In this document: positions 1 through 5,916 of the stretch, piece by piece | Layout: each line of letters starts with the position of its first letter | Numbering within the stretch: position 1 is the first letter of the stretch | From: Treponema sp. UBA2869 | Lineage (GTDB): Bacteria > Spirochaetota > Spirochaetia > Treponematales > Treponemataceae | DNA: 8,207 nt | Direction of reading: 5' to 3' | Assembly: GCA_002350445.1 (NCBI GenBank) | Contig: DEEV01000008.1 | Span: 14,378-22,584, forward strand | Notes under the pieces: model-generated | Told to the model about the DNA's origin: nothing | Databases searched by the model: none | What the model saw: the letters and a program-made list of their open reading frames with translations, nothing else | Program-made: the position numbers and the translations under genes

Positions 1-113
1 GGAGAACGTTTTGTCAAAATATGACGAAGGTTCTGCTTCTTGTGCTTAACTTTGCCAGTACCTGTAAGAGAGTATCTCTTTGATGCTGACTTCTTTGTTT
101 TCATTTTAGGCAT
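1..113 (-). CDS. rpmI: Ribosomal protein bL35, 5' part (runs off the window edge)
   Basis: bL35 is a small, highly basic protein of the large ribosomal subunit. Only the first 37 codons are present; the gene continues past base 1. The visible protein starts MPKMKTKKSASKRY and goes on to GTGKVKHKKQNLRHILTKRS, matching the bL35 signature (the MPKMKT start, a GSGK-like turn, the HILTKKS-like block). The ATG lies at 111-113. A good Shine-Dalgarno, AAGGGG on the minus strand (121-126), overlaps the infC stop codon and lies 7 nt from the ATG, so translation is probably coupled to infC. The family is normally about 65 residues, so a little over half is visible. rplT (bL20) usually follows and would lie outside the window. 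Identification is firm despite the truncation. Confidence 0.95.
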   Translation of the reverse strand, partial: MPKMKTKKSASKRYSLTGTGKVKHKKQNLRHILTKRS

Positions 114-124
114 TTTCTAACCCC

Positions 125-661
125 TTATTTTGCGGCTTTTGCTGAAATTGTCATTGACATATTTCTTCCGTCCATTGCGGCCGGCTTGTCAATGTTGTAC
201 GCCGAGGTAAGTCGCTTTAGCACCTCATTCAGAACTTCAAAACCAAGGTCGGTATGAGCAAGCTCTCGTCCGCGGAAACGGATTGTAACTTTTACCTTAT
301 CGCCTTCATCAAGAAATTCCTGTATATGTTTGGCTTTTGTATCAAGATCTCCAGAACCAATTTTTGGCTGCATACGGATTTCTTTTAACTTTAATACCTT
401 CTGATTCTTCTTGGCGTCACGGAGCTTTTTTTCCTGTTCGAATCGGTATTTGCCATAATCAAGTATTTTACAAACCGGTGGGTTAGCATTAGGTGAAACT
501 TCAACAAGGTCAAGGTCTTTGTCCTTAGCCATATTAAGGGCCTGATTTGTCGGAACGATTCCGAGCTGATTACCCTCATCATCTATAAGACGAACTTCCC
601 GAACACGAATCATTTCATTGATACGCATTCCCTTATTGTTGTTGTTAGTTGTGTATGCCAA
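125..661 (-). CDS. infC: Translation initiation factor IF-3
   Basis: IF-3 binds the 30S subunit, prevents premature 50S joining and proofreads the start codon and initiator tRNA. The 178-residue length is normal (about 180 in E. coli). The N-terminal domain covers roughly residues 13-85 (NEMIRVREVRLIDDEGNQLG, then DLDLVEVSPNANPPVCKILDYGKYRFE), a lysine-rich linker covers about 78-95, and the C-terminal 30S-binding domain runs from about 95 to the end (KEIRMQPKIGSGDLDTKAKH, FLDEGDKVKVTIRFRGRE, DGRNMSMTI). The start is TTG at 659-661, preceded by AGGAGG (666-671) with a 4-nt gap. The next in-frame ATG, codon 12, has only a purine run touching it and is a poorer start. A short polar extension (MAYTTNNNNKG) precedes the conserved region. 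The gene has its own promoter upstream and leads into rpmI 11 nt downstream. Confidence 0.97.
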   Translation of the reverse strand: MAYTTNNNNKGMRINEMIRVREVRLIDDEGNQLGIVPTNQALNMAKDKDLDLVEVSPNANPPVCKILDYGKYRFEQEKKLRDAKKNQKVLKLKEIRMQPKIGSGDLDTKAKHIQEFLDEGDKVKVTIRFRGRELAHTDLGFEVLNEVLKRLTSAYNIDKPAAMDGRNMSMTISAKAAK

Positions 662-665
662 CGAT

Positions 666-671
666 CCTCCT
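666..671 (-). promoter_or_regulatory. Ribosome binding site that fixes the infC TTG start
   Basis: The minus strand reads AGGAGG, a perfect anti-Shine-Dalgarno match, ending 4 nt before the in-frame TTG at 659-661. No other strong site lies near the internal ATG at codon 12. The strong site therefore argues for a TTG start with a rather short spacer. Confidence 0.8.
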
Positions 672-672
672 A

Positions 673-704
673 GTTAATAAAACACATGCCGTGTTTTTGT
701 TAAC
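673..704 (-). promoter_or_regulatory. Hairpin in the infC leader, next to the ribosome binding site
   Basis: On the minus strand an inner stem AAAACAC/GTGTTTT (691-697 with 679-685; loop GGCAT, 686-690) is flanked by an outer stem GTTAA/TTAAC (700-704 with 673-677). A 2x1 internal loop separates them. The structure ends one base before AGGAGG. No U-tract follows, so it does not look like a terminator. Its place between promoter and start codon would suit translational control, as is known for infC-rpmI-rplT operons in other bacteria, but that role is inference. The stem is AT-rich and only moderately stable. Confidence 0.5.
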
Positions 705-734
705 ACATTTTTAACATATAGCGTGTATCTACAC

Positions 735-764
735 ATTATATCGAAAATATAGAGAATCTGTCTA
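735..764 (-). promoter_or_regulatory. Sigma-70-type promoter for infC-rpmI
   Basis: The minus strand carries a perfect -10 box TATAAT (735-740) and a -35 box TAGACA (759-764; 4 of 6 matches to TTGACA), separated by 18 nt. It lies in the hisS-infC gap, and the predicted start of transcription near 728 gives a leader of about 65 nt that contains the hairpin at 673-704. Since there is no convincing terminator after hisS, infC may be transcribed both from here and by read-through. Confidence 0.65.
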
Positions 765-797
765 GAGGCGAAAACTTAAAAATCAGAACAAATGTGT

Positions 798-2039
798 TTA
801 TTTTAATATGATATTTCCGTCTTTGTACTGTGCAAATTTTGTATAGCCCTGTTTTTCCAGCATATCAAACTGAGGTCCGGGCTTTTTTGCTTTTTTTATT
901 ACAGAAACAGTATAATTTTTTCTTAAATCTGCTGCATTTTTCATGACTTTAGAAAAATCAACGGAATCATCATAAAGCAGCGCACATTTTTCTTTTGTTC
1001 CGGGAATATGGTAGTTTTGTTCAAGAAGAATATTGCAAATTCGCTCAAAACCAATGCTGAATCCTACTGCAGGTACATCCTGTCCTATAAATTTTCCAAT
1101 AAGATTGTCATATCGTCCGCCGCCACCAATTGCACCGCTAAAAAGTGGACTGCCAATTTCAAAAACAGCACCGGTGTAGTATCCCTGTCCACGAACAAGG
1201 CTAGGGCAGTATTTTACATTGTATAAGCCATTCGAAACTTCTTCTGCTGTTTTAATTATGTACTTAAGACTGTCTGCAACAGAAGGGTCTGCACATTTTG
1301 ACGCAACAGAATCAAGTGTAATTTCGTTTCCTGATGAAAGAAAACTGATAAGTGTTTTTATTGCGTTTTCAGGCATCTGCTTTTCTTTAAGTTCAGCTTC
1401 AATTCCTTCTGTACCAATTTTGTCAAGTTTATCAAATGTTATGCAGACTGAATCAAGAGAATCTTTTGCAAAACCCATGTTTTCCAGCATGGCACGCAGA
1501 ATTCTTCTGTCATTTATGTTAATGTAAAAATCCTTAAAACCAATAGAAAGCATAGCTCTTGCAGTAACATCAATAAGTTCAACCTCTGCATTTGGTGAAC
1601 TGTCTCCAAGAATATCAATGTCGCACTGCATAAATTCACGCATGCGGCCTTTTTGAGGGCGTTCAGCTCTGTAAACTCTGTCAGTTTGAATTACTTTAAA
1701 CGGGTATTGAAGAGAAGTTCTGTTTGCCGCAAAAAATCGTGTAAGGGGAAGGGTAAGATCGTAACGCAAGCCCATATCTGAAAGATCTTTTGCTGTTGGA
1801 TTTTCTAAAGCCAGGGCTGAATCAAGTTTTTCACCGCGTTTCAGTACTTTAAAAATCAGATTAAGATTATCTCCACCGTCAGATTTATCCAGATTTTCTG
1901 CATCTTCCAGTATTGGTGTAGAAATGCGTTCAAAGCCGCTTTGTCTGTAAGTTTCCAGAATTTTTCCCTGTACATAGTCGCGCAGCTTCTGCTCTGATGG
2001 AAGTATGTCTTTCATTCCCTTTAATACGTTTGTTTTCAT
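798..2039 (-). CDS. hisS: Histidine--tRNA ligase (HisRS)
   Basis: This class II synthetase charges tRNA-His with histidine in the cytoplasm. At 413 residues it is close to the E. coli enzyme (424). Visible landmarks are the KGMKDILP start (residues 7-14), motif 1 around TPILED (41-46), YDLTLPLTRF (93-102), motif 2 from RVYRAERPQKGRMREFMQCD (121-140), the histidine-A motif as LVRGQGYYTGAVFE (281-294), and the histidine-B/motif 3 segment GGGGRYDNLIG to SIGFER (305-333). The usual RGLDYY is RGQGYY here. The C-terminal anticodon-binding part after motif 3 is short, about 70 residues against roughly 100 in many bacterial enzymes. The ATG has an AAGGA site (2050-2054) about 10 nt upstream. The gene stands between the cassette terminator and the infC promoter. 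Confidence 0.96.
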   Translation of the reverse strand: MKTNVLKGMKDILPSEQKLRDYVQGKILETYRQSGFERISTPILEDAENLDKSDGGDNLNLIFKVLKRGEKLDSALALENPTAKDLSDMGLRYDLTLPLTRFFAANRTSLQYPFKVIQTDRVYRAERPQKGRMREFMQCDIDILGDSSPNAEVELIDVTARAMLSIGFKDFYININDRRILRAMLENMGFAKDSLDSVCITFDKLDKIGTEGIEAELKEKQMPENAIKTLISFLSSGNEITLDSVASKCADPSVADSLKYIIKTAEEVSNGLYNVKYCPSLVRGQGYYTGAVFEIGSPLFSGAIGGGGRYDNLIGKFIGQDVPAVGFSIGFERICNILLEQNYHIPGTKEKCALLYDDSVDFSKVMKNAADLRKNYTVSVIKKAKKPGPQFDMLEKQGYTKFAQYKDGNIILK

Positions 2040-2069
2040 TTATATTTTTTCCTTTACTTCTGTTTTAAT

Positions 2070-2095
2070 AAAAAATGTTCAAAATAATTTTGAAC
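2070..2095 (-). terminator. Rho-independent-like terminator after the neuB-like gene
   Basis: On the minus strand a perfect 8-bp stem GTTCAAAA/TTTTGAAC (2088-2095 with 2077-2084) with a 3-nt TTA loop is followed one base later by six Ts (2070-2075). It lies 28 nt past the stop codon at 2124. The stem is AT-rich, so efficiency is uncertain. Its position between an end-of-cassette gene and hisS fits a transcript boundary. Confidence 0.6.
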
Positions 2096-2102
2096 TGCAC
2101 CT

Positions 2103-2131
2103 ATATTAGTAAAAATATGATTTTTATACAA
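2103..2131 (-). promoter_or_regulatory. Possible hisS promoter overlapping the end of the neuB-like gene
   Basis: The minus strand has TTGTAT (2126-2131), a 17-nt spacer and TAATAT (2103-2108), a passable sigma-70 pair. Transcription would start close to 2096, directly at the stem-loop at 2077-2095. AT-rich sequence yields such matches by chance, so this is tentative. No better pair is visible between the hairpin and the hisS start. Confidence 0.3.
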
Positions 2132-3242
2132 GAAAATCTTCCAGACGGACACCTGAACCAGATTTTACATTTCGGGCAAGAGTTTTGCCAATAATAATTT
2201 TTTCGAATTCAGGAGAAATTCCTGGCGTAAGAATTTTTTCTGTCCTTAAAACTGCAATATCTTCTGCTTTTATTTTAGCACCTGCTTCTAAATTTTTTGT
2301 ATAATGCAGACTTCTGTTTGTTCTTCCGTAATTTTCTTTTTCGGCAGGTGCAAGCTTCTTTATTCCGTCACCGAGAACCGCCATAATTTTTTCTTTTCCA
2401 AATTGTTCAGAAAGCTGATCAATAGTTCGTTCATATCCTGTTTGGGATCCGTAGTGCCGCATTGTTGCCTCTGTCTGATGAACGACGTGAACCATTAGTG
2501 CAAATTGTTCCGGTTCCAGAGCTACAGGATCATCAAGACCGGATGTTTCTTTGCTTAAAGTGATATGTTTTTCTATTATAGTTCCTCCGCAAATTATGCT
2601 AAGGCATGGAACTAAAATAGGGCTTAAAGAATGATCGCTTACACCAGTTTCAATTCCAAAAATATTATGTAAATTTTTTATCAGGCTTAAATTATATTCT
2701 TCTTCCGGGGCCGGATAACTTGTAATGCAATGCAAAAGCTGAATTCCGTCTGTTCCAAGAATTTCCAGGGCATTTTCTATATCACTAAGTTTTGAAACTC
2801 CACTGGAAATAATTACCGGAACTTGTTTTTGACCGTTTTCTGCCTGATTTTTGCGGAATTCTGCAAGGGCTTGTAAAAGCGGAAAGTGATTTAATTCCGG
2901 ACTTGCGATTTTTACAAAATCAGGCTTCAGCTTAAGAAGCTGTTCAAGACTCTTTAATCCAAAGGGAGAACAACAGAATTTGCAGTTTTTTTTATGTGCG
3001 TATTCAATACATTCTTTATAAAATTCTGGCGTACATTCAAGCTGTCTGAATCTTTCGTAAAGAGGAATGTTTCCTGTAGGAAGTTTTACAAAACCTGTGT
3101 CCGGATGAAGAATTTCGTCTGCGTAAACCCACTGAAATTTTATGCAGTCGGCTCCTGAATCTGCAGCCGCATCTATAAGTTCCTTTGCTTTTTGTATTGA
3201 ACCTTCGTGGCTTGTTCCGATTTCTGCTATTATAAGACTCAT
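2124..3242 (-). CDS. NeuB/SpsE-family N-acetylneuraminate (nonulosonic acid) synthase
   Basis: The family condenses phosphoenolpyruvate with an N-acetylated hexosamine to make sialic acid or a relative such as pseudaminic or legionaminic acid. The 372 residues show the TIM-barrel part with IAEIGTSHEG (5-14), IKFQ (34-37), CSPFG (91-95), KIASPE (111-116), ISSGVS (145-150), LHCITSYP (170-177), SDHS (202-205) and EKHITL (224-229). NRS (309-311) leads into a C-terminal antifreeze-like/SAF domain (about 312-372). The histidines and acidic residues of the metal and sugar site are present. The usual GxDHxxSLEP stretch reads GLDDPVALEP (235-244), a change known to me in NeuB-like paralogues, so the exact substrate cannot be told. 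The ATG directly follows the TAA of the upstream lipoprotein gene with no strong Shine-Dalgarno, which suggests coupled translation. No neuA, neuC or glycosyltransferase is visible nearby. Confidence 0.9.
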   Translation of the reverse strand: MSLIIAEIGTSHEGSIQKAKELIDAAADSGADCIKFQWVYADEILHPDTGFVKLPTGNIPLYERFRQLECTPEFYKECIEYAHKKNCKFCCSPFGLKSLEQLLKLKPDFVKIASPELNHFPLLQALAEFRKNQAENGQKQVPVIISSGVSKLSDIENALEILGTDGIQLLHCITSYPAPEEEYNLSLIKNLHNIFGIETGVSDHSLSPILVPCLSIICGGTIIEKHITLSKETSGLDDPVALEPEQFALMVHVVHQTEATMRHYGSQTGYERTIDQLSEQFGKEKIMAVLGDGIKKLAPAEKENYGRTNRSLHYTKNLEAGAKIKAEDIAVLRTEKILTPGISPEFEKIIIGKTLARNVKSGSGVRLEDFLV

Positions 3243-3614
3243 TTAGTTATTATTTTCCATCAGTTTTTTTACGGCATTTACAGCCTTGTAACGGTTATTG
3301 TATATTGTAATGCTTTCTGCCGGAAGCCAGCCTTTATCAAAAAGATACCAGATATCTTTTCCATTGTTCAAAAAATTTCCCTTTACCTGAAGAATTTCGC
3401 CCTTTCTGGAATTTTCGCGGCTTTCGGCTGACCATTCAGGTTTTGTTCTGAATACTGCGTAAGATACGTTTACAACAGCCCATGAAACGTCTGGGGCAAG
3501 GGCAAGTGGTTCAGAATTATCAAGAGTGATAGGCATATCGTTTGATTTATTACATGAACTGAGAATTAAAAATAAAATACCTGCTGCTGCAATAAAAAAA
3601 TGTTTTCTTTTCAT
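3243..3614 (-). CDS. Small lipoprotein with a bacterial SH3-like domain
   Basis: The 123-residue protein begins with a lipoprotein signal: MKRKH, a hydrophobic core (residues 6-18) and the lipobox LSSC with Cys21 as the probable lipidated residue. After a short linker, residues about 45-105 look like an SH3b fold: an opening strand with VNVSYAVFRTKP, a middle with GEILQVKGNF, and a closing part IWYLFDKGWLPAESI, where the GW...PAES pattern is typical of SH3b domains. Such domains in envelope proteins often bind peptidoglycan or other proteins; no specific ligand can be inferred. The C-terminus is a short charged helix. The gene begins 10 nt after the Nudix gene and ends flush with the start of the NeuB-like gene. 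The upstream sequence is AT-rich, with no clear Shine-Dalgarno. Confidence 0.78.
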   Translation of the reverse strand: MKRKHFFIAAAGILFLILSSCNKSNDMPITLDNSEPLALAPDVSWAVVNVSYAVFRTKPEWSAESRENSRKGEILQVKGNFLNNGKDIWYLFDKGWLPAESITIYNNRYKAVNAVKKLMENNN

Positions 3615-3624
3615 ATTTATAAAA

Positions 3625-4026
3625 CTACTTTGATATATTTTTTAATACTTCCGGGAAAATGCTTAAATCTGAATCTACAAATTCGAGTGTAGGTATTACA
3701 TCTGGCAAAACCCATTTATATTCAGTGTGTTCTGTAAGAACAAAAGGTTTCTCTATTCCATCGTGTTCAAATGTTACCCGAAAAGCATCCAGCGTACATT
3801 TTTTACCTTTATGTTCAAATGTTCCGCTTGTTATTTTTTCGCCAACTTCAACATTTACACCAAATTCTTCCTGCATTTCTCTTTTTATAGCAGTTGCAAA
3901 ATCTTCTCCATCTTCAATTTTTCCACCTGGAAATTCCCAATGGTTTCCCATATCTCCGCTGTTTACACGTTTTGCAATAAAAATTTTCCCATTCCGGTAA
4001 TCTATGCATGCTATTGAACGGCTCAT
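3625..4026 (-). CDS. Nudix hydrolase, MutT-like (nucleoside triphosphate pyrophosphohydrolase)
   Basis: Nudix enzymes cleave a nucleoside diphosphate linked to another group. The MutT branch hydrolyses oxidised or non-canonical nucleotides such as 8-oxo-dGTP, protecting DNA from mutation. The 133-residue length is typical (MutT is 129). A complete Nudix box GX5EX7REUXEEXGU runs from Gly35 to Val57, with Glu41, Arg49, Glu50, Glu53 and Glu54 all present as magnesium ligands or catalytic residues. The preceding HWEFPGGK segment (29-36) resembles MutT and the related CTP pyrophosphohydrolase NudG. The start overlaps the stop of the upstream membrane protein gene by 4 nt (ATGA), and a CGGAG site lies 7 nt upstream inside that gene. 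The substrate within the MutT/NudG group cannot be decided from sequence. Confidence 0.88.
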   Translation of the reverse strand: MSRSIACIDYRNGKIFIAKRVNSGDMGNHWEFPGGKIEDGEDFATAIKREMQEEFGVNVEVGEKITSGTFEHKGKKCTLDAFRVTFEHDGIEKPFVLTEHTEYKWVLPDVIPTLEFVDSDLSIFPEVLKNISK

Positions 4027-4586
4027 CTTTTTACTCCGCAGCTAAGTTCTTTTTCCTGTTCGTTGATTTTTACAATCACGTCAACTCTTATTATATCATA
4101 ATCTGAAAATTTTGTGCGCAAATATTGCTCTCCATCTTCGTAAATCAAAGATAATTCCTTTTTGTCATATATCTGATTATTATTTTCTATAGAAAAGAAA
4201 TAAGCTTCAATTTTGCATGGAGTTTTTTTCTTTGATTTTTTACTTCGTTTAATTTGAAGACTTGTATATACTTCCTGTTCATAGGAAAATGCCGTTAGTT
4301 CCAGATTTATGCCGTCTATACTTGCAAACGACCTTGTGTTGTTCATTGCTGTGTATACCCAGGCAGCGCCAATAAAAAGTATAAGTGCCAAAAGTATAAA
4401 TCGGTTTTGTTTTGTAAAAAAAATTTTAAATCCTCTTACCGGATTCATTTCGCCTGCGTAATATTTTTTTACAATTTCGGGTGCATGTGCAATTCGTTCT
4501 TCCCTGTTATAAAAAAAGTGCAACGGTTTTTCACTTTGTTCTTCGGGTTCTGATTCTACGGTATCTTCAAATAATTTTTTTTCCAT
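4023..4586 (-). CDS. Single-span membrane protein of unknown function
   Basis: I do not recognise this 187-residue protein with certainty. The first 20 residues are acidic (EDTVESEPEEQSE). A conserved-looking basic stretch follows (FFYNREERIAHAPEIVKKYY, 24-43), then one transmembrane segment at about residues 63-80 (FILLALILFIGAAWVYTA), preceded by positive charges (RGFKIFFTKQNR). That charge pattern implies a cytoplasmic N-terminus and an exported C-terminal domain. The outer part (about 85-187) looks like alternating beta strands, rich in lysine (KRSKKSKKK at 113-121), suggesting a small beta-sandwich. It starts 6 nt after the 404-residue lipoprotein gene and overlaps the Nudix gene by 4 nt. 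An envelope-associated role with the neighbouring lipoproteins is plausible but not shown. Confidence 0.75.
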   Translation of the reverse strand: MEKKLFEDTVESEPEEQSEKPLHFFYNREERIAHAPEIVKKYYAGEMNPVRGFKIFFTKQNRFILLALILFIGAAWVYTAMNNTRSFASIDGINLELTAFSYEQEVYTSLQIKRSKKSKKKTPCKIEAYFFSIENNNQIYDKKELSLIYEDGEQYLRTKFSDYDIIRVDVIVKINEQEKELSCGVKR

Positions 4587-4592
4587 AAAAAT

Positions 4593-5807
4593 CTACTTCT
4601 TTAAAATTGCATCAATAAGACTGTCTGTTCTGTACCAGACTACGCGTGCCTTTTCTTTTTCTATATAAAGCGCTGTTAGAATTCCGTCTGGAGAAAGCTT
4701 CATATCATCAAAGAGAATGTTATTATGATTTACAACAAACTGTCGTCTTAATATTCTCTGATTTTCGCTTTGAAGCATTTCAATATTAAAGCCCGAATCT
4801 GTTTTTATGATAAAAAATTTCCAGCCTGACTTTGTAACTCCAAGAAAATCATAAGGAATTTTATAGGTAAGCTTACTGTAATCTGCAATTATTGATTCTT
4901 CGTAAGGCGGCACAGAAACCGGTTCTTCATACACGCTTGTTAAAATGTTAAGCGGGTAGAGAAGTGTCTGATTGTAGTTTATGCCCGACTGAACCTTTGA
5001 TTCTTCATCAAGATATGTTGAGTAATAATCAACTTTTACATAAAGTTTATAGGTAACCGGATCTGGAATAACGTTTTCTACAGAAAGAAAAAAGTCGTTA
5101 TTATCTTCGGTACCTTTAAGAGCCGGAATATTCTTTTTATCTACATAAACCATGTATTTAAGGAAGTTGTCGGTGCCAAACCAGTATGCAATGGCTCCAT
5201 CTGTTGTTTTAGAAATTACAACAAGTTCATCTTTTTCGGTAGTGTAGATGTTTTTAATGTAAGGGAAAGGTGTCCCGCCTGGTCCCTGCTGTCCTATGTA
5301 GTCTGCAGAAGAACCGTCTCTGGTAAGCCGTAGAATTGTCTGGCTGTACAGCATATTCTTAGTGTCACTTTGTTCCTGTCTGTCTCGTGGAACCGAGCAT
5401 ACGGTATATATGTTTTTGTTTGAATCAACGGCGATCATTCCGGGGTAGTCAAACGGATAGGAAACTTCGTGATGAATACTTTGCGCTGCTTTGTTTGATT
5501 TTTTTAGAAGCTTTGCTGTCTGTGAATCTTCGTTGTAAAACAGCGTAAGAAGATCTCCATAGGAGTTCAGCTCCATAAGTTTTTTTGATTCTCCGTTTAT
5601 AATATAGAAGAATCCGTCGCGCATAAATATTCCGTAGCGGATATTTCCAACGTCGCTTAATTCAGATACACTCAGTTGTTCTTCAAAATTTCCGTACGGA
5701 ATTGTAAATAATTCTGTTTCGCTTATTGACTGCACTGTAGAATTTCTTGAGCAGCCGCAAAAAAGAGTAATTATAAATGCAAAAATCAGAATATTCAGTT
5801 TTTTCAT
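4593..5807 (-). CDS. Large lipoprotein of unknown function, possible beta-propeller
   Basis: The 404-residue product has a lipoprotein signal: MKKLN, a hydrophobic core (residues 5-16) and FCGC, with Cys19 as the probable lipidated residue, consistent with the loose lipoboxes of spirochaetes. The rest has no membrane segment and is rich in short beta strands. Blocks such as IRYGIFMRDGFFYIINGESKKLMELNSYGD, FDYPGMIAVDSNKNIYTVC, ILRLTRDG, KDELVVISKTTDG and DDMKLSPDGILTALYIE look like repeated blades ending in D/N-G turns, as in NHL/TolB-like propellers. It may belong to a family of conserved spirochaete lipoproteins, but I cannot confirm this. The ATG at 5805-5807 is preceded by AT-rich sequence lacking a clear Shine-Dalgarno. 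It is the first gene of the five-gene cassette. Confidence 0.78.
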   Translation of the reverse strand: MKKLNILIFAFIITLFCGCSRNSTVQSISETELFTIPYGNFEEQLSVSELSDVGNIRYGIFMRDGFFYIINGESKKLMELNSYGDLLTLFYNEDSQTAKLLKKSNKAAQSIHHEVSYPFDYPGMIAVDSNKNIYTVCSVPRDRQEQSDTKNMLYSQTILRLTRDGSSADYIGQQGPGGTPFPYIKNIYTTEKDELVVISKTTDGAIAYWFGTDNFLKYMVYVDKKNIPALKGTEDNNDFFLSVENVIPDPVTYKLYVKVDYYSTYLDEESKVQSGINYNQTLLYPLNILTSVYEEPVSVPPYEESIIADYSKLTYKIPYDFLGVTKSGWKFFIIKTDSGFNIEMLQSENQRILRRQFVVNHNNILFDDMKLSPDGILTALYIEKEKARVVWYRTDSLIDAILKK

Positions 5808-5838
5808 AAATTTTATAAAGTTGTGTTATATATCTTAA

Positions 5839-5916
5839 GACCACGAGTTTGCTTGCAAACTCGCCGGCAGATAATATCTGCCTCAACACTGTGCGCTTCG
5901 CTATCAGGTTGTGGTC
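5839..5916. repeat. 78-nt four-stem palindromic element after secA
   Basis: Plus-strand arms GACCA (5839-5843) and TGGTC (5912-5916) close a set of three consecutive hairpins: CGAGTTTG/CAAACTCG (5844-5851 with 5856-5863); GGCAGATA/TATCTGCC (5866-5873 with 5875-5882); and an imperfect stem CAAC-CTG-GCG against CGC-CAG-GTTG (5884-5911). Almost every base lies in a possible stem. It resembles a REP/MITE-like palindromic unit or a structured 3' UTR. No U-tract follows the stems on either strand. Whether it occurs elsewhere in the genome cannot be seen here. Confidence 0.6.

Noticed and set aside
701..797. Terminator directly after hisS
   Set aside because: The gap shows T-rich stretches but no stem preceding them. 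The only clear hairpin (673-704) lies downstream of the infC promoter and lacks a U-tract.
1219..1527. 102-codon plus-strand reading frame opposite hisS
   Set aside because: It mirrors the hisS coding frame with no ribosome binding site or family resemblance.
2040..2123. T-box or other tRNA-sensing riboswitch ahead of hisS
   Set aside because: The gap is only 84 bases, with no T-box sequence or specifier-loop structure. Only a simple AT-rich hairpin is present.
3659..4017. Two overlapping plus-strand frames opposite the Nudix gene
   Set aside because: The minus-strand Nudix frame has a perfect catalytic box; the plus-strand translations look random.
5844..5863. Perfect palindrome as a rho-independent terminator for secA
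   Set aside because: No T-run follows the stem on the minus strand (TGGTCTTAAGATAT comes next), and none follows on the plus strand either.
5839..5916. Cloverleaf-like 78-nt fold resembling a tRNA gene
   Set aside because: There is no T-loop consensus (GTTCRANNC), no D-loop GG pattern and no 7-base anticodon loop with T33; stem lengths do not fit. It is better read as a palindromic element.
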